Part shown: one piece after another, positions 21,540-30,990 of the stretch | Layout: the number at the start of each line of letters is the position of its first letter | Numbering within the stretch: position 1 is the first letter of the stretch | From: Dama dama | Taxonomy: Eukaryota; Chordata; Mammalia; Artiodactyla; Cervidae | DNA length: 64,000 nt | Direction: 5' to 3' | Assembly (NCBI RefSeq): GCF_033118175.1 | Contig: NC_083698.1 | Location: 66,681,001-66,745,000, forward strand | Notes under the pieces: model-generated | The model's database searches: none | Seen by the model: only the letters and a program-made list of their open reading frames with translations | Told to the model about the DNA's origin: nothing | Position numbers and translations under genes: made by a program

Positions 21540-22420
21540 AGTGAAATTAAGAACTTATAGTCATCAAAAATTCTATAAGAAGATTAGAAATACAACTCAG
21601 GAGAAGATATTTGTACACGTATTACTGACAAAAGGTTAGCATCCAGAATATATATTGTTTGCCTTAGAGGAAGAACAGAAAAAGATAAATTTCAGTAGAA
21701 AAATAGGTACAGGACACCAATAGAAATTCTACAGAAGAAGTGTAAACAGATGTGTAACCTTCTTAATAGTCAGTGAGATGGAAATTACAGCCACAGTGAG
21801 ATACTATTTACACCCACCAAGTTAGCAAAAATCTAAAAGTCTCATAATGTTTAGCATGGTAGCACAATGGGAATTCTGATTTAAGGGTGGGAGCACAGAC
21901 TGATACATCCACTTCAGAAAACACATTTCCATTACTTGAGTGTGCATACCCAGGAATTCTACTCGCAGATAGATCCTGAGAAACTCTTGCACTTGTGTAC
22001 CAGAAGCCATGCAGAAGAATGTTCACAGCAAAGATCTGGAAACAATTCAAATGACCACCAATATGAGAACGGATAAATACTTCAACTGTGGTGTACTTAT
22101 ACAATAGAAGACCATTTGGCAGTGGAATGGGATGACCGGACTGCAGCTACACAGATCAGCATGGTTGCATCTCAAAAACATAGTATTGAGTGAGAAAAGG
22201 AAAGTCACAGCAAGAGAAAAAAAAAGCAAGCATGGATTCTTTCATGAAAAGGTCAAAAACAGGCAAAACAGAGTGTATTTTGTTTAGCAAACACATTAAA
22301 GCTGAAAATGAAAATAAAACATTAAGACATGATTCAGGATAAAGGTGACCTCTTTGTGGGGAAGGAAGGAGGGAAGGAGAGGCAATCAGGAGGGATGGAT
22401 ACCCCAAACCTTCAAATTTA
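21540..22420 (+). mobile_element. L1M LINE, ORF2 3' part and start of 3' UTR, decayed
   Basis: The sequence tracks the 3' part of ORF2: 'ggttagcatccagaatatat', 'cagtgagatggaaattacag', 'gagatactatttacacccac', 'gagaaactcttgcacttgtg', 'gaatgttcacagcaaagatc', 'ggaaacaattcaaatgacca' and 'caaaaacaggcaaaac'. Stops and indels interrupt every frame. It is an old copy lying in plus orientation. Confidence 0.82.
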
Positions 22421-22454
22421 ACAGTATCTTTCCATTTCTAAAGTCAGAGGTACA

Positions 22455-22720
22455 AATTTCCAATTTTCCATGGCCGGAGAGCAACTATTTTAGACTTTGA
22501 GGGCTGTATAATTAATCCCTATCACAACTACCACTGTAGCCATGGACAATGGATAAAGAATGAGCATGACTGTGTTCCAATAAAACTTTAAGGACATAAA
22601 CTTGAATTATAATTTTTACATGTTGTGAAATATCATTCTTTACATTTTTTAATGGTTGAAAAAAATCTAAAGCCATTAGCCTGTGAGTCATATGCAAAAA
22701 CAGGCACAGGGCCATCAGAC
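22455..22720 (+). mobile_element. Old hAT-type non-autonomous DNA transposon
   Basis: Recognised by 'ttttagactttgagggctgt', 'tagccatggacaatggataa', 'gactgtgttccaataaaact', 'ttcattctttacattttttaa'-like sequence and 'tgcaaaaacaggcacagggcc'-type 3' sequence. These blocks are typical of a mammalian hAT-Charlie relic. The terminal inverted repeats are too worn to delimit. TATG-rich simple sequence follows at 22725-22790. Confidence 0.65.
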
Positions 22721-22859
22721 TTTATATGTATGCTGTTTATGTTTGTGTATGTATGTATATCTATTTATCATCTACCTACCTTTAGATTGTTTTGTGTATG
22801 CTTGATATTGTTTCTAAAGAGTTTCTTTTTAAAGAATAAAAAAATTGTTATCCATCTCT

Positions 22860-23070
22860 TACTATCACCTATTTATCATCTGCTTTGTGCCAAGTACCAT
22901 GGTAGGAGCTGTGCATATTATTTTTAATTTTGGCAACAAGAATGAAAGGAAGGTATTTTTAAAAATTCCTTTCAGGTGATGAAACTAAACCACACTGGGG
23001 AAAGCTGACTTGAACAAAGGTCCATAGGATGTAAGGGCAGGATGGGGAGGTGAATCCGGATCTGTCCCAA
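22860..23070 (-). mobile_element. MIR SINE, reverse orientation
   Basis: 'atttatcatctgctttgtgc', 'caagtaccatggtaggagct', 'tcaggtgatgaaactaaacc' and 'ggtgaatccggatctgtccc' occur in the order expected for a reverse-complement MIR, with strong decay in the middle. Confidence 0.62.
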
Positions 23071-23099
23071 CCCCATAATCCATACATTCTAACAGAAGT

Positions 23100-23180
23100 A
23101 CAATGTATATTGTATTCTTCTCTGCACCTTCATGCTCAGCATAGAGCCTGGCACATTGTAGGCATTTTTTAAATATTAGT
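23100..23180 (+). mobile_element. L2 LINE 3' terminus fragment
   Basis: 'gtattcttctctgcaccttc', 'atgctcagcatagagcctgg' and 'cacattgtaggcatttttta' match the L2 3' end in plus orientation. Confidence 0.65.
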
Positions 23181-23352
23181 AATGTGCTGCTTCTTTATCC
23201 CCCTTTCTTTCTTCTAGCTAATTCTAACCATTTCACCTGGTTAGAAATTGGACAAATGAGGCACAGATGCAGTGGCTAGACTTCTGGTTGAAAGCTATTC
23301 AACCATTTCTGGCTGCCACCAGAAAAGAGACCTTTTTTTGGGAAAGACATTG

Positions 23353-23581
23353 AGTGCATGTGTGCTTGCTAAGTCACTTCAGTCACGTCCGACTCCGTGT
23401 GACCCTGTGAACTGTAGCCCACCAGGCTCCTCTGTCCTTGGGATCTCCAGGGAAGGGTACTGGAGGGGGTTGCCATGCCCTCCTGCAGGGGATCTTCCTG
23501 ACCCAGGGATTGAACCAACATCTCTTATGTCTCCTGCATTTGCAGGCAGGTTCTTCACCACTAGCGCCACCTGGGAAGCCC
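23353..23581 (-). mobile_element. Bov-tA SINE, full-length type, reverse orientation
   Basis: On the minus strand the element begins with the tRNA-derived head ('gggcttcccaggtggcgc', 'tgcctgcaaatgcaggagac'), followed by the BovB-derived body ('ggcaaccccctccagta'-like) and the 'gagtcggacgtgactgaag'-like end. A 10-bp flanking duplication, aaagacattg (23343-23352) and aaagatattg (23582-23591), has one mismatch. The open frames on both strands here are SINE sequence. Confidence 0.92.
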
Positions 23582-23591
23582 AAAGATATTG

Positions 23592-24028
23592 GTGAACCTT
23601 GTACATATAGCTCAATAATCAGAACAAGGGAAGAACTAGGTAGCAGGAATGAATGGGCATTTTCTTTGCAGCATCTTCATTAGAGTAACTCACTCCCATA
23701 ACTTCCACCTTTGTACTCCTATATGTCTGGGAGGGTGAGTGCTTAGCCTTTCTGGGGTCAAACGCTCACCGTTTGGGTGAAAAGAGGCACCATGATTGGT
23801 CCTCCCACCAAGGCCTCATGGGATGGGGGAGAGGATAGTTCCCCAAAGGGAAGGCAGCTGTCCATTACTCCTTGAAAAGAGATGATTCTGTTTTCCTGTT
23901 CCTGATTAGAAGGAGCAGCATTTGACCTTCACCACTCTTAGGAAGGACTTAGAGTGTTGGCAGCAGATTAGCAGCAGTAGGCTCATGCTGGAAGAATACT
24001 TTAAAGATATAAATAGTTTCTGTTAATA
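23592..24028. other. Single-copy-looking sequence
   Basis: No feature recognised. Confidence 0.4.
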
Positions 24029-24160
24029 GAGTTTATTTATTTTTTTCACCATGCCATGTGCATTGTGGGATCTTAGTTCTCCAGTGAGGGACTGAACCCA
24101 AGTCCTGAGAGTGAAAGCACCAAATCCTAACCACTGGACCTCCAGGGAATTCTCTCGACT
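24029..24160 (-). mobile_element. CHR-type cetartiodactyl SINE, reverse orientation
   Basis: 'caccatgccatgtgcattgt', 'gggatcttagttctccagtg', 'gggactgaacccaagtcc' and 'cctaaccactggacctccag' with 'ggaatt' match the tRNA-derived CHR SINE in reverse complement. The T-rich left flank is the reversed A-rich tail. Confidence 0.8.
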
Positions 24161-24164
24161 TTAT

Positions 24165-24580
24165 TTTTCAGAACAGTGTAAGTTACAAGGAAAAGATAGG
24201 AGCAGATAGTACAGAAAGACCCCATATAGTATCCCCCTAGTTTCCCCTCTTATTAACATCTTGCATTAGTGTGGTGCATACCACTAGCGAATCAATGATC
24301 TATTACCATTAACTAAAGTGGATCGTCCCCTAAAGGTTCACTCTGTGTGGTACAGCTCTATGGGTTCTCACAAAAGCAAGGCGTTCTGTACCCACCACCA
24401 CAGTCTCATGCAGAAGAGTTTCACACCCCCGAAATCCTCTGTGCTCTAGCTGTTCATCCCTTCCCTTGTCCCTTTGGAACACCTGACAATTACTAATCTC
24501 TTTATTCTGTCTCCTATAGTTTTGCCTTCACAGTATATGATATAGCTGGAATCATGCAATATGTAACTTTAAAAAACAAT
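24165..24580 (-). mobile_element. L1M LINE 3' UTR fragment, reverse orientation
   Basis: 'ttaactaaagtggatcgtcc', 'ggttcactctgtgtggtaca', 'ctctatgggttctcacaaaa', 'cccaccaccacagtctcatg' and 'tagttttgccttcacagta' follow an old L1M 3' end in reverse complement. It is separated by a SINE fragment from more L1 sequence on the right. Confidence 0.75.
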
Positions 24581-24587
24581 TATTTTT

Positions 24588-24668
24588 TATTGGACAGAGG
24601 AGCCTGGTGGGCTACAGTCCACGGGGGTCGCAAAAGTCGGACATGACCGAGCGACTAAGCAACCACAG
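24588..24668 (+). mobile_element. Bov-A/BovB-derived SINE 3' fragment
   Basis: 'gacagaggagcctggtgggc', 'tacagtccacgggggtcgca' and 'gtcggacatgaccgagcgac' form the 3' end shared by Bov-tA, Bov-A and BovB. The head is missing, so the parent element cannot be decided. Confidence 0.82.
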
Positions 24669-24669
24669 T

Positions 24670-24834
24670 GCAGAGTAAGTCTGCAGGTCAGGTACTGTCA
24701 GTCCTTTGATATCGTGTTCTTCCCTGTCAATATCATGGTAGCTGTTTTGGAGTTTTTCCTTCTTGGTATAAAGTTTGTAATCAGTTTGTTGATATTCTCA
24801 GAATATGGAAATACTTTTAAAAGTAGCAATTCTA
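24670..24834 (-). mobile_element. Old L1 ORF2 fragment, reverse orientation
   Basis: 'aggtactgtcagtcctttga', 'atcgtgttcttccctgtcaa', 'tcagtttgttgatattctca' correspond to a reverse-complement L1 ORF2 segment. It is the immediate target of the young L1 insertion; its last 16 bases were duplicated on insertion. Confidence 0.6.
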
Positions 24835-24835
24835 G

Positions 24836-25140
24836 CAATACCACTCTTGGGCATACACACTGAGGAAACCAGATCTGAAAGAGACATGTGCACCCCAATG
24901 TTCATCGCAGCACTGTTTATAATAGCCAGGACATGGAAGCAACCTAGATGCCCATCAGCAGACGAATGGATAAGGAAGTTGTGGTACATATACACCATGG
25001 AATATTACTCAGCCGTTAAAAAGAATTCATTTGAATCAGTCCTAATGAGATGGATGAAACTGGAGCCCATTATACAGAGTGAAGTAAGCCAGAAAGATAA
25101 AGAACATTACAGCATACTAACACATATATATGGAATTTAG
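24836..25140 (+). pseudogene. L1 ORF2 protein C-terminal fragment
   Basis: About 100 codons of the ORF2 C-terminus are open up to the natural TAG. Recognisable pieces are 'AIPLLGIHTEE', 'MFIAALFIIARTWKQPRC' and 'WYIYTMEYYSAVKKN', all conserved near the end of mammalian L1 ORF2. Endonuclease and reverse transcriptase domains are absent because the copy is 5'-truncated, so it is a dead fragment. Confidence 0.9.
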
Positions 25141-25348
25141 AAAGATGGTAATGATAACCCTATATGCAAAACAGGAAAAGAGACACAGAAGTACAGAACA
25201 GACTTTTGGACTCTGTGGGAGAAGGTGAGGGTGGGATGTTTCGAGAGAACAGCATGTATATTAACTATGGTGAAACAGACCACCGGCCCAGGTGGGATGC
25301 ATGAGACAGGTGCTCGGGCCAGGTGCACTGGGAGGACCCAGAGGAATC

Positions 25349-25386
25349 GGGTGGGGGGGGAGATGGGAGGGGGGATCGGGATGGGG
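25349..25386 (+). repeat. G-rich tract in L1 3' UTR, G-quadruplex pattern
   Basis: Runs of 3, 8, 3, 6, 3 and 4 G residues are separated by one to four bases. A guanine-rich tract in the 3' UTR is a known conserved property of mammalian L1. The inverted copy at 60.4 kb shows the same tract as C runs. Confidence 0.85.
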
Positions 25387-25529
25387 AATACATGTAACTC
25401 CATGGCTGATTCATGTCAATGTATGACAAAACCCACTGCAATGTTGCGAAGTAATTAGCCTCCAACTAATAAAAATAATTGAAAAAATAAAAAAATAAAA
25501 TAAAAAGTAGCAATTCTAATTAGAGATAC

Positions 25530-25692
25530 CTAAGGGGCAGCAGAGGGTGAGATGGTTAGATAGCATCACCAACTCAAGGGACATGAATTTCAGCAAACTC
25601 CAGGCGACAGTGGATGACAGAGAAGCCTGGCATGCTGCAGTCCATGGGGTCACAAAGATTTGAACATGACTTTGCAACTGAACAACAACAAC
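25530..25692 (+). mobile_element. BovB LINE 3' end fragment with AAC tail
   Basis: 'ggtgagatggttagatagca', 'tcaccaactcaagggacatg', 'aagcctggcatgctgcagtc' and 'catggggtcacaaag' match the BovB 3' end, followed by a short AAC tail ('gaacaacaacaact'). It lies just downstream of the young L1. Confidence 0.88.
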
Positions 25693-25867
25693 TGTCTTCA
25701 CAGGAGCCTTTCTATACCATATTCATTTTCACACTTTGTGACACACCAGGGAACATTCTTTTTGGAAAGCCATGTGGTTAAAGTGACTGTTTTAAAAAGG
25801 TAGATTCTATAGTCAATAGTGGCAATAACACATTTGTACAATTTTAGTGCACTGAAAATTTTTTTTA

Positions 25868-25900
25868 AGATTTTTAATTGTGGTAAAATACACTTAAAAT
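25868..25900 (-). mobile_element. L1M LINE 3' UTR, left part, interrupted by BovB
   Basis: 'ttttaattgtggtaaaata' with 'cacttaaaat' is the start of a reverse-oriented L1M 3' UTR which resumes at 27455 after the BovB insertion. The joined order agrees with the L1M sequence. Confidence 0.7.
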
Positions 25901-25916
25901 AGATAATCACAATGGT

Positions 25917-26516
25917 GTGATCACTCACCTAGAGCCAGACATCCTGGAATGTGATGTCAAGTGGGCCTTAGGAAACATCACTATGAACAAAGCTAGTGGA
26001 GGTGATGGAATTCCGGTTGAGCTATTTCAAATCCTAAAAGATGATGCTGTGAAAGTGCTGCACTCAATATGCCAGCAAATTTGGAAAACTCAGCAGTGGC
26101 CACAGGACTGGAAAAGGTTAGTTTTCATTCCAACCCCTAAGAAAGGCAATGCCAAAGAATGCTCAAACTACCACACAATTGCACTCATCTCACACGCTAG
26201 CAAAGTAAAGCTCAAAATTCTCCAAGCCAGGCTTCAACAATATGTGAACCATGGACTTCCAGACATTCAAACTGATTTTAGAAAAGGCAGAGGAACCAGA
26301 GATCAAATTGTCAACATCTGCTGGATCATCGAAAAAGCAAGAGAATTCCAGAAAAACATCTATTTCTGCTTTATTGACTATGCAGAAGCCTTCGACTGTG
26401 TGGATCACAAAAAACTGTGGAAAATTCTGAAAGATATGGGAATACCAGACCACCTGACCTGCCTCCTGAGAAATCTGTATGCAGGTCAGGAAGCTACAGA
26501 TAGAACTGGACAATGA
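25917..26516 (+). pseudogene. BovB reverse transcriptase, N-proximal fragment
   Basis: About 199 codons are open to a TGA at 26514. Visible reverse transcriptase features include 'NKASGGDGIPVELF' near the start and motif A as 'FIDYAEAFDCVDH' about residues 150-162, which retains the catalytic aspartate. The open frame begins with GTG, not ATG, since the element is truncated. The next motif region is damaged by the TGA, by a TAA at about 26553 and by a frameshift near 26630, so no active enzyme can be made. Confidence 0.92.
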
Positions 26517-26639
26517 ATAACAGACTGGTTCCAAATAGGGAAAGGAATACGTTAAGGCTGTATATTGTCACCCTGCTTATTTAACTTATATGCAGCGTAC
26601 ATCATGAGAAACGCTGGGCTGGATGAAGTAAAGCTGGAA

Positions 26640-27160
26640 TCAAGATTGCCGGGAGAAATATCAATAACCTCAGATATGCAGATGACACCACCCTTATGGC
26701 AGAAAGCAAAGAAGAACTAAAGAGCTTGATGAAAGTGAAAGAGGAGAGTAAAAAAATTGGCTTAAAGCTCAACATTCAGAAAACTAAGATCATGGCATCT
26801 GGTCCCATCACTTCATGGCAAATAGATGGGGAAACAGTGGAAACAGTGACAGACTTGATTTTTTTGGGCTCCAAAGTCACTGCAGCTGGTGACTGCAGCC
26901 ATGAAATTAAAAGACGCTTACTCCTTGGAAGGAAAGTTATGACCAACCTACACAGCATATTAGAAAGCAGAGGCATAACTTTGCCAACAAAGGTCCATCT
27001 AGTTAAGACTATGGTTTTTCCAGTAGTCATGTATGGATGTGAGAGTTGGACTATAAAGAAAGCTGAGCACCGAAGAATTGATGCTTTTGAACTGTGGTGT
27101 TGGAGAAGACCCTTGAGTTTCCCTTGGACTGCAAGGAGATCCAACCAGAGTCCATCCTAA
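26640..27160 (+). pseudogene. BovB reverse transcriptase, C-proximal fragment
   Basis: This frame resumes after a one-base loss near 26630 relative to the BovB consensus. It contains the catalytic motif C as 'RYADDTT' (around 26671-26691), then the thumb-like and C-terminal region with 'KTKIMASGPITSWQIDG' and 'MVFPVVMYGCESWTIKKAE'. It ends prematurely at about 27160. It is the downstream half of the same dead open reading frame. Confidence 0.9.
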
Positions 27161-27454
27161 AGGAAATCAGTCCTGAATATTCATTGGAAGAACTGATGCT
27201 GAAGCTGAAACCCCAAAATTTTGGCCACCTGATGTGAAGAACTGACTCATTTGAAAAGACCCTGATGCTGGGAAAGATTGAAGGCAGGAGGAGAAGGGGA
27301 CAACAGAGGATGAGATGGTTGGATGGCATCACCGGCTCAATGGACATGAGTTTGAGTAAACTCTGGGAGTTGGTGATGGACAGGGAGGCCTAGTGTGCTG
27401 CGGTCCATGGGGTCGCAGAGTTGGATACGACTGAGCAACTGAACTAACTGACTG

Positions 27455-27701
27455 ACACTTAAAATGTGTTAAGTGTATAGTAATGTTAATTATATACATA
27501 TTGTTATGCAACTAATCTGCAGAACTCTTTCCATCTTGCAAAACTGGAAATCTATACTAATTAAAAAACAACTGTCCACTTCCTTCTCTCTCCAGGCCCT
27601 GGCAACAAACATTCTATTTTCCATCTCTATGAATTTGAAAACTCTATGTATGTCATATAGGCAAAATCATAAAAAATTTGTCTTTTTATGACTGGCTTAT
27701 G
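27455..27701 (-). mobile_element. L1M LINE 3' UTR, right part, reverse orientation
   Basis: 'taattatatacatattgtta', 'ctgcagaactctttccatct', 'ctctccaggccctggcaaca' and 'gactggcttat' continue the L1M begun at 25868. It is cut again on the right by a Bov-A SINE flanked by cttatg. Confidence 0.78.
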
Positions 27702-27817
27702 GAAGTGGCAACCCACTACAGTGCTCTGGAAAATTCCATGGACAGGAGAGCCTGTTAGGCCATAGTCCATAGGGTTGCAAAGAGTCGGACACGACTGAGC
27801 GACTTCACTTCACTTCA
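27702..27817 (+). mobile_element. Bov-A type SINE monomer with CACTT tail
   Basis: 'gaagtggcaacccactacag', 'gaaaattccatggacaggag', 'tagtccatagggttgcaaag' and 'gtcggacacgactgagcgac' form one Bov-A unit, followed by three CACTT pentamers. A 6-bp duplication cttatg flanks it (27696-27701 and 27818-27823). Confidence 0.88.
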
Positions 27818-27831
27818 CTTATGTCACTTAC

Positions 27832-28060
27832 AGGGCTTCCCTGGTGGCTCATATGATAAAGAATCTGCCTGCAATGCAGGAGACCCAGGTTTGATCTCTA
27901 GGTAGGGAAGATACTCTGAAGACAGGAAAGGCTACCTACTCCAGTATTCTTGCCTGGAGAATTACATGGACAGACAAGCCTGGCAGACTACAGTCCAGTG
28001 GATTGCGAGAAGTTGGACATGACTGAGTGACTAACACACACACACCCCCACACACAATAT
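27832..28060 (+). mobile_element. Bov-tA SINE with 3' (AC)n tail
   Basis: The tRNA head 'gggcttccctggtggctcat' and 'gcctgcaatgcaggagaccc' precede the BovB-derived body 'ccagtattcttgcctggaga' and a decayed end 'gttggacatgactgagtgac'. An AC-rich microsatellite of about 25 bases follows directly. The flanking duplication is not clear. Confidence 0.9.
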
Positions 28061-28245
28061 AGATATTTGTAAACTATATCTGAATATTTAGTCAATTACA
28101 TTAGTAAATCTAGGATGTATTAATAATTTTTTAATAAATGACAATTTCAGGCATGGTTTTGGAAATATGGATTTAAGTAAGACTAGATTATGTTTAAATA
28201 AACAAAACCTGAATATAAAATAAAGTGTGGCTTGAATTTTTGTTC

Positions 28246-29184
28246 CTGTTGTTCAGTCACTAAGTCATGTCAGACACTGCTACCCCACAGATTGAAGTAC
28301 GGCCGTATTATCCTTTACTATCTCCAGGAGTTTGCTCAAATTCATGTCCATCAAGTTGGCGATGCTATCTAACCATCTCATACTCTGTTGCCCCCTTCTC
28401 CTCCTGCCCTCAGGCTTTCCCAGCATCGTGATCTTTTCCAGTGAGCTGGCTTTTTGCATCAGGTGGCCAAAGTTCTGGAGCTTCAACTTCAGCATCAGTT
28501 CTTCCAAAGAATATTCAGGGCTGATTTCCTTTAGGATTGACTGGTTGGATCTCCTGCTGTCCAAGGGACTCTCAAGAGTATTCTCCAACACCGCAGTTCA
28601 AAGTCATCAATTCTTCAACTCTCAGGCTTCTTTATGGTCCAACTGTCACATCCACACATGACTACTGGAAAAACCATAGCTTTGACTATACAGACCTTTG
28701 TCAGCAGTGATGTCTCTGCTTTTTAATATGCTACCAAGATTTGTCATAGCTTTCCTTCCAAGGAGCAGGTGTCATTTAATTTCATGACTGCAGTCATGGT
28801 CCATAGTGATATTGGAGCCCAAAACAATAAAATCTGTCACTGACTCCACCTTATGCCATCCTATTTGCCATGAAGTGATGGGATCAGATACCATGATATT
28901 AGTTTTTTTTTTATTATTATTATTATTGCATTTCAAGCCAGCTTTTTCACTCTCCTCTTTCACCCTCATCAAGAGGCTCTTTAGTTCCTCTTCAATTTCT
29001 GCCATTAGATCTGCATATCTAAGGTTGTTGATATTTCTCCCTGAAATCTTGATTCCAGCTTGAAATTCATCCAGCCTGGCATCTCAAATGATGTACTGTG
29101 CATATAAATTAAATCAGCAGGGTGACAATATACTGTCTTGACTTACTCCTTTCTCAATTTTGAACCAGTCAATTGTTCCATGAA
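28246..29184 (-). mobile_element. BovB (RTE) LINE fragment, about 940 bp, reverse orientation
   Basis: Read in reverse complement it covers BovB from the reverse transcriptase motif C region to the 3' end. Matches include 'ttcttccaaagaatattcag', 'ttccttccaaggagcaggtg', 'tttgccatgaagtgatggga' and 'atctgcatatctaaggttgt'. A block is deleted just where motif C should be (near 29007), and an ATT microsatellite (about 28911-28927) has grown inside. It lies inverted to the BovB at 25.9-27.5 kb. Confidence 0.93.
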
Positions 29185-30094
29185 TCTGAATCTTTAGAAT
29201 GATGATGTTGTTAACTCTGATATGCTCAAGTTTGAGAGTAACTTTTGAAAATACAATTATTAAACAAAAATATCCAAGAGAAGAACAACTGAAGGTCACA
29301 AGATTTGCTGAATGCCAAATATGAGGGTGATTGGCAATATGATGGGTAAAGTAAGATGTTGTCTGATGCAAAGAAACAAAAGCAAATTCAAATAGCTTGA
29401 TCTATTTTGATGGGAGAAATATAAACCCAAAGCATGTGAATTAAAATATTAGAAAAGATACTCATGGCCTTAGGGGAACAAAAAAGGAACAAAAAGATAA
29501 TCATAAATGTGGTGCTGAGTCATGTCAGTGGCCCACAGCCCCAAGCTTCCTTGACTCTGTGAGGTGTTTTGTTGCAGATCAGTCCTGGCCCTGGGCTCCC
29601 AAATTACAGTTGTTGAGCTATCATTTATGAATTGATATAAATATCTATTATTTTTACTCACATTTTATGTCAGCTTCAGTGTAATGTTTTCAGCAAATAG
29701 TATTTACCTGGTATTGAACCAAAAGTTGGTATTTTCAACATTAAATCCTATCTTCACACTTCAGAGTTTTGGGATTTAGAGAACAGATTGCTGATCTGTG
29801 TACCTCTTTCTTCCATGGTTTTTAGTCTGAGACTCTGTTGGCTAACATCCATTAGCCTTCTCTGTCCTATGCTATAGAAGTCATACCATTCCCTTCCTGT
29901 TTTGGTTTCTCCTCTCTGATTGGTCTCCCGCTCTTTTACATCTTCCTTACAGTGTCACTACAGAAATCTTATACAGTTTTACAGGTAAAGCTGAATCATG
30001 GCTTTGTATGGGGTGGGGGTGGGGGGCGGTGGCTAGTGCTACTGCTAAAGGTGTAATTCAGGATGTAGTATACATATTGTAGCCCTGACTTCTG
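29185..30094. other. Single-copy-looking sequence
   Basis: No repeat recognised. A G-rich tract ('ggggtgggggtggggggcgg') lies at about 30010-30029. Confidence 0.4.
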
Positions 30095-30250
30095 GGTCAG
30101 GTATACTGGCCTAGATGACTGGAGCATTCCTTTGATAGCTGGGTGATGTTGGGCAAGTCATTTTTGCCTTTCTGAGCCTCAGTTTCTTCTATTTTATATA
30201 TCTCCCAGGGTACTTACAGGATCAAATGGGACCAAGTACAGGCATAAAAA
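30095..30250 (+). mobile_element. MIR SINE
   Basis: 'gacttctgggtcaggtatac', 'agctgggtgatgttgggcaa', 'tttctgagcctcagtttctt' and 'gtacttacaggatcaaatgg' follow the MIR order in plus orientation. Confidence 0.78.
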
Positions 30251-30254
30251 TACA

Positions 30255-30795
30255 TGTCTTTATTTCTTCTGATATAAAAATCAACACATATTCATTGTAA
30301 AAAAGTATAAAAGCAATATGAAATGGAAAGCAAAATTTCTAGAAATAACCACTAAGGCTAGCTTGGTTATATTCCTCTAGATTTTTCCCCCTCCTCTGAC
30401 TAATAACATGCGATACAATTACAAAAGCAAAATAATTCTGCATGCTACATTTTCTCTTGTTTCATTCCCTTTGTACATTGTGACATCTTTCCAGGTCAGT
30501 GCTTAGAGAGTTACCACATTCTTCTTCATGCCTCCATAGGATCCTAATTGCATGGGTGCCCCCATATATTAATTATTCAATCCATTTTATAGTGGCAGTC
30601 ATTTCCCCTTGTTTCCAATGTTTTACTCAAACTTGTTTCCAATTTTTAACTTTTTGAAACAAAATTGCAGCGAATAACTTTGTGTTTGGTAGTTTTGCAT
30701 ACTTGAATGATTATTTCCATATTTTAAGGAAAGGAATTGCTGTGTCAAAGGTATGAGCATTTAAATTTTAATGGATATTGCAAATTTGAACAAGT
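30255..30795 (-). mobile_element. Old L1M LINE fragment, reverse orientation
   Basis: 'aaaaaagtataaaagcaata', 'agaaataaccactaaggcta', 'tttccaggtcagtgctta', 'cccttgtttccaatgtttta' and 'ggaattgctgtgtcaaaggt' occur in the order of an old L1M in reverse complement. Divergence is high and a short internal duplication of 'cttgtttccaat' is visible near 30608 and 30633. Confidence 0.62.
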
Positions 30796-30879
30796 GTTTT
30801 AAAGCCATGGGGCTCCCTGGGAATATCCAGTACTAAACTAGTTTCTAGAAAACAATGAGCAAGTGGAGGTCATAGGATG

Positions 30880-30990
30880 GTACTGGGAACACAGAGTGTG
30901 TTTAGGCACATGTCATTTAACCTCTCTGTGCCTCAGCTTCTTCATCTGCAAAGAGGAGATTTAATGAAGATTTAGATGAAAAAGGCAGAG
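30880..30990 (+). mobile_element. MIR SINE core fragment
   Basis: 'aggcacatgtcatttaacct', 'ctctgtgcctcagcttcttc' and 'atctgcaaagaggagattta' are the MIR core in plus orientation. Confidence 0.75.

Larger units (their letters stand above)
24835..25502 (+). mobile_element. Young ruminant-type L1, 5'-truncated, 668 bp with A-rich tail
   Basis: The element holds the last part of ORF2 (stop at 25138-25140), a 3' UTR with a long G-rich tract, and an A-rich tail made of AAAAATAAA-type units. It is flanked by an exact 16-bp duplication, 24819-24834 and 25503-25518, starting aaaagtagcaa. Intact duplication and preserved reading frame indicate a fairly recent insertion by target-primed reverse transcription. 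A second copy of the same subfamily end lies inverted at 60310-60677. Confidence 0.93.
25901..27454 (+). mobile_element. BovB (RTE) LINE, 5'-truncated, 1,554 bp
   Basis: The element begins inside the reverse transcriptase region and runs to the 3' end with an ACTGA-type tail ('ctgaactaactgactg'). It is flanked by an exact 11-bp duplication, acacttaaaat, at 25890-25900 and 27455-27465. BovB is the ruminant RTE-clade LINE, known to have spread horizontally between vertebrates; its endonuclease half is missing here. The reverse transcriptase frame is broken. The insertion split an older L1M. Confidence 0.95.

Noticed and set aside
25137..25403. Minus-strand frame starting MELHVFPIPIPPP, with a near-identical frame at 60395-60661
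   Set aside because: Both are antisense translations of the same L1 3' UTR subfamily, so the similarity reflects the repeat, not a gene family.
26190..26534. Minus-strand frames opposite the BovB reverse transcriptase
   Set aside because: Antisense shadows of the decayed reverse transcriptase coding region.
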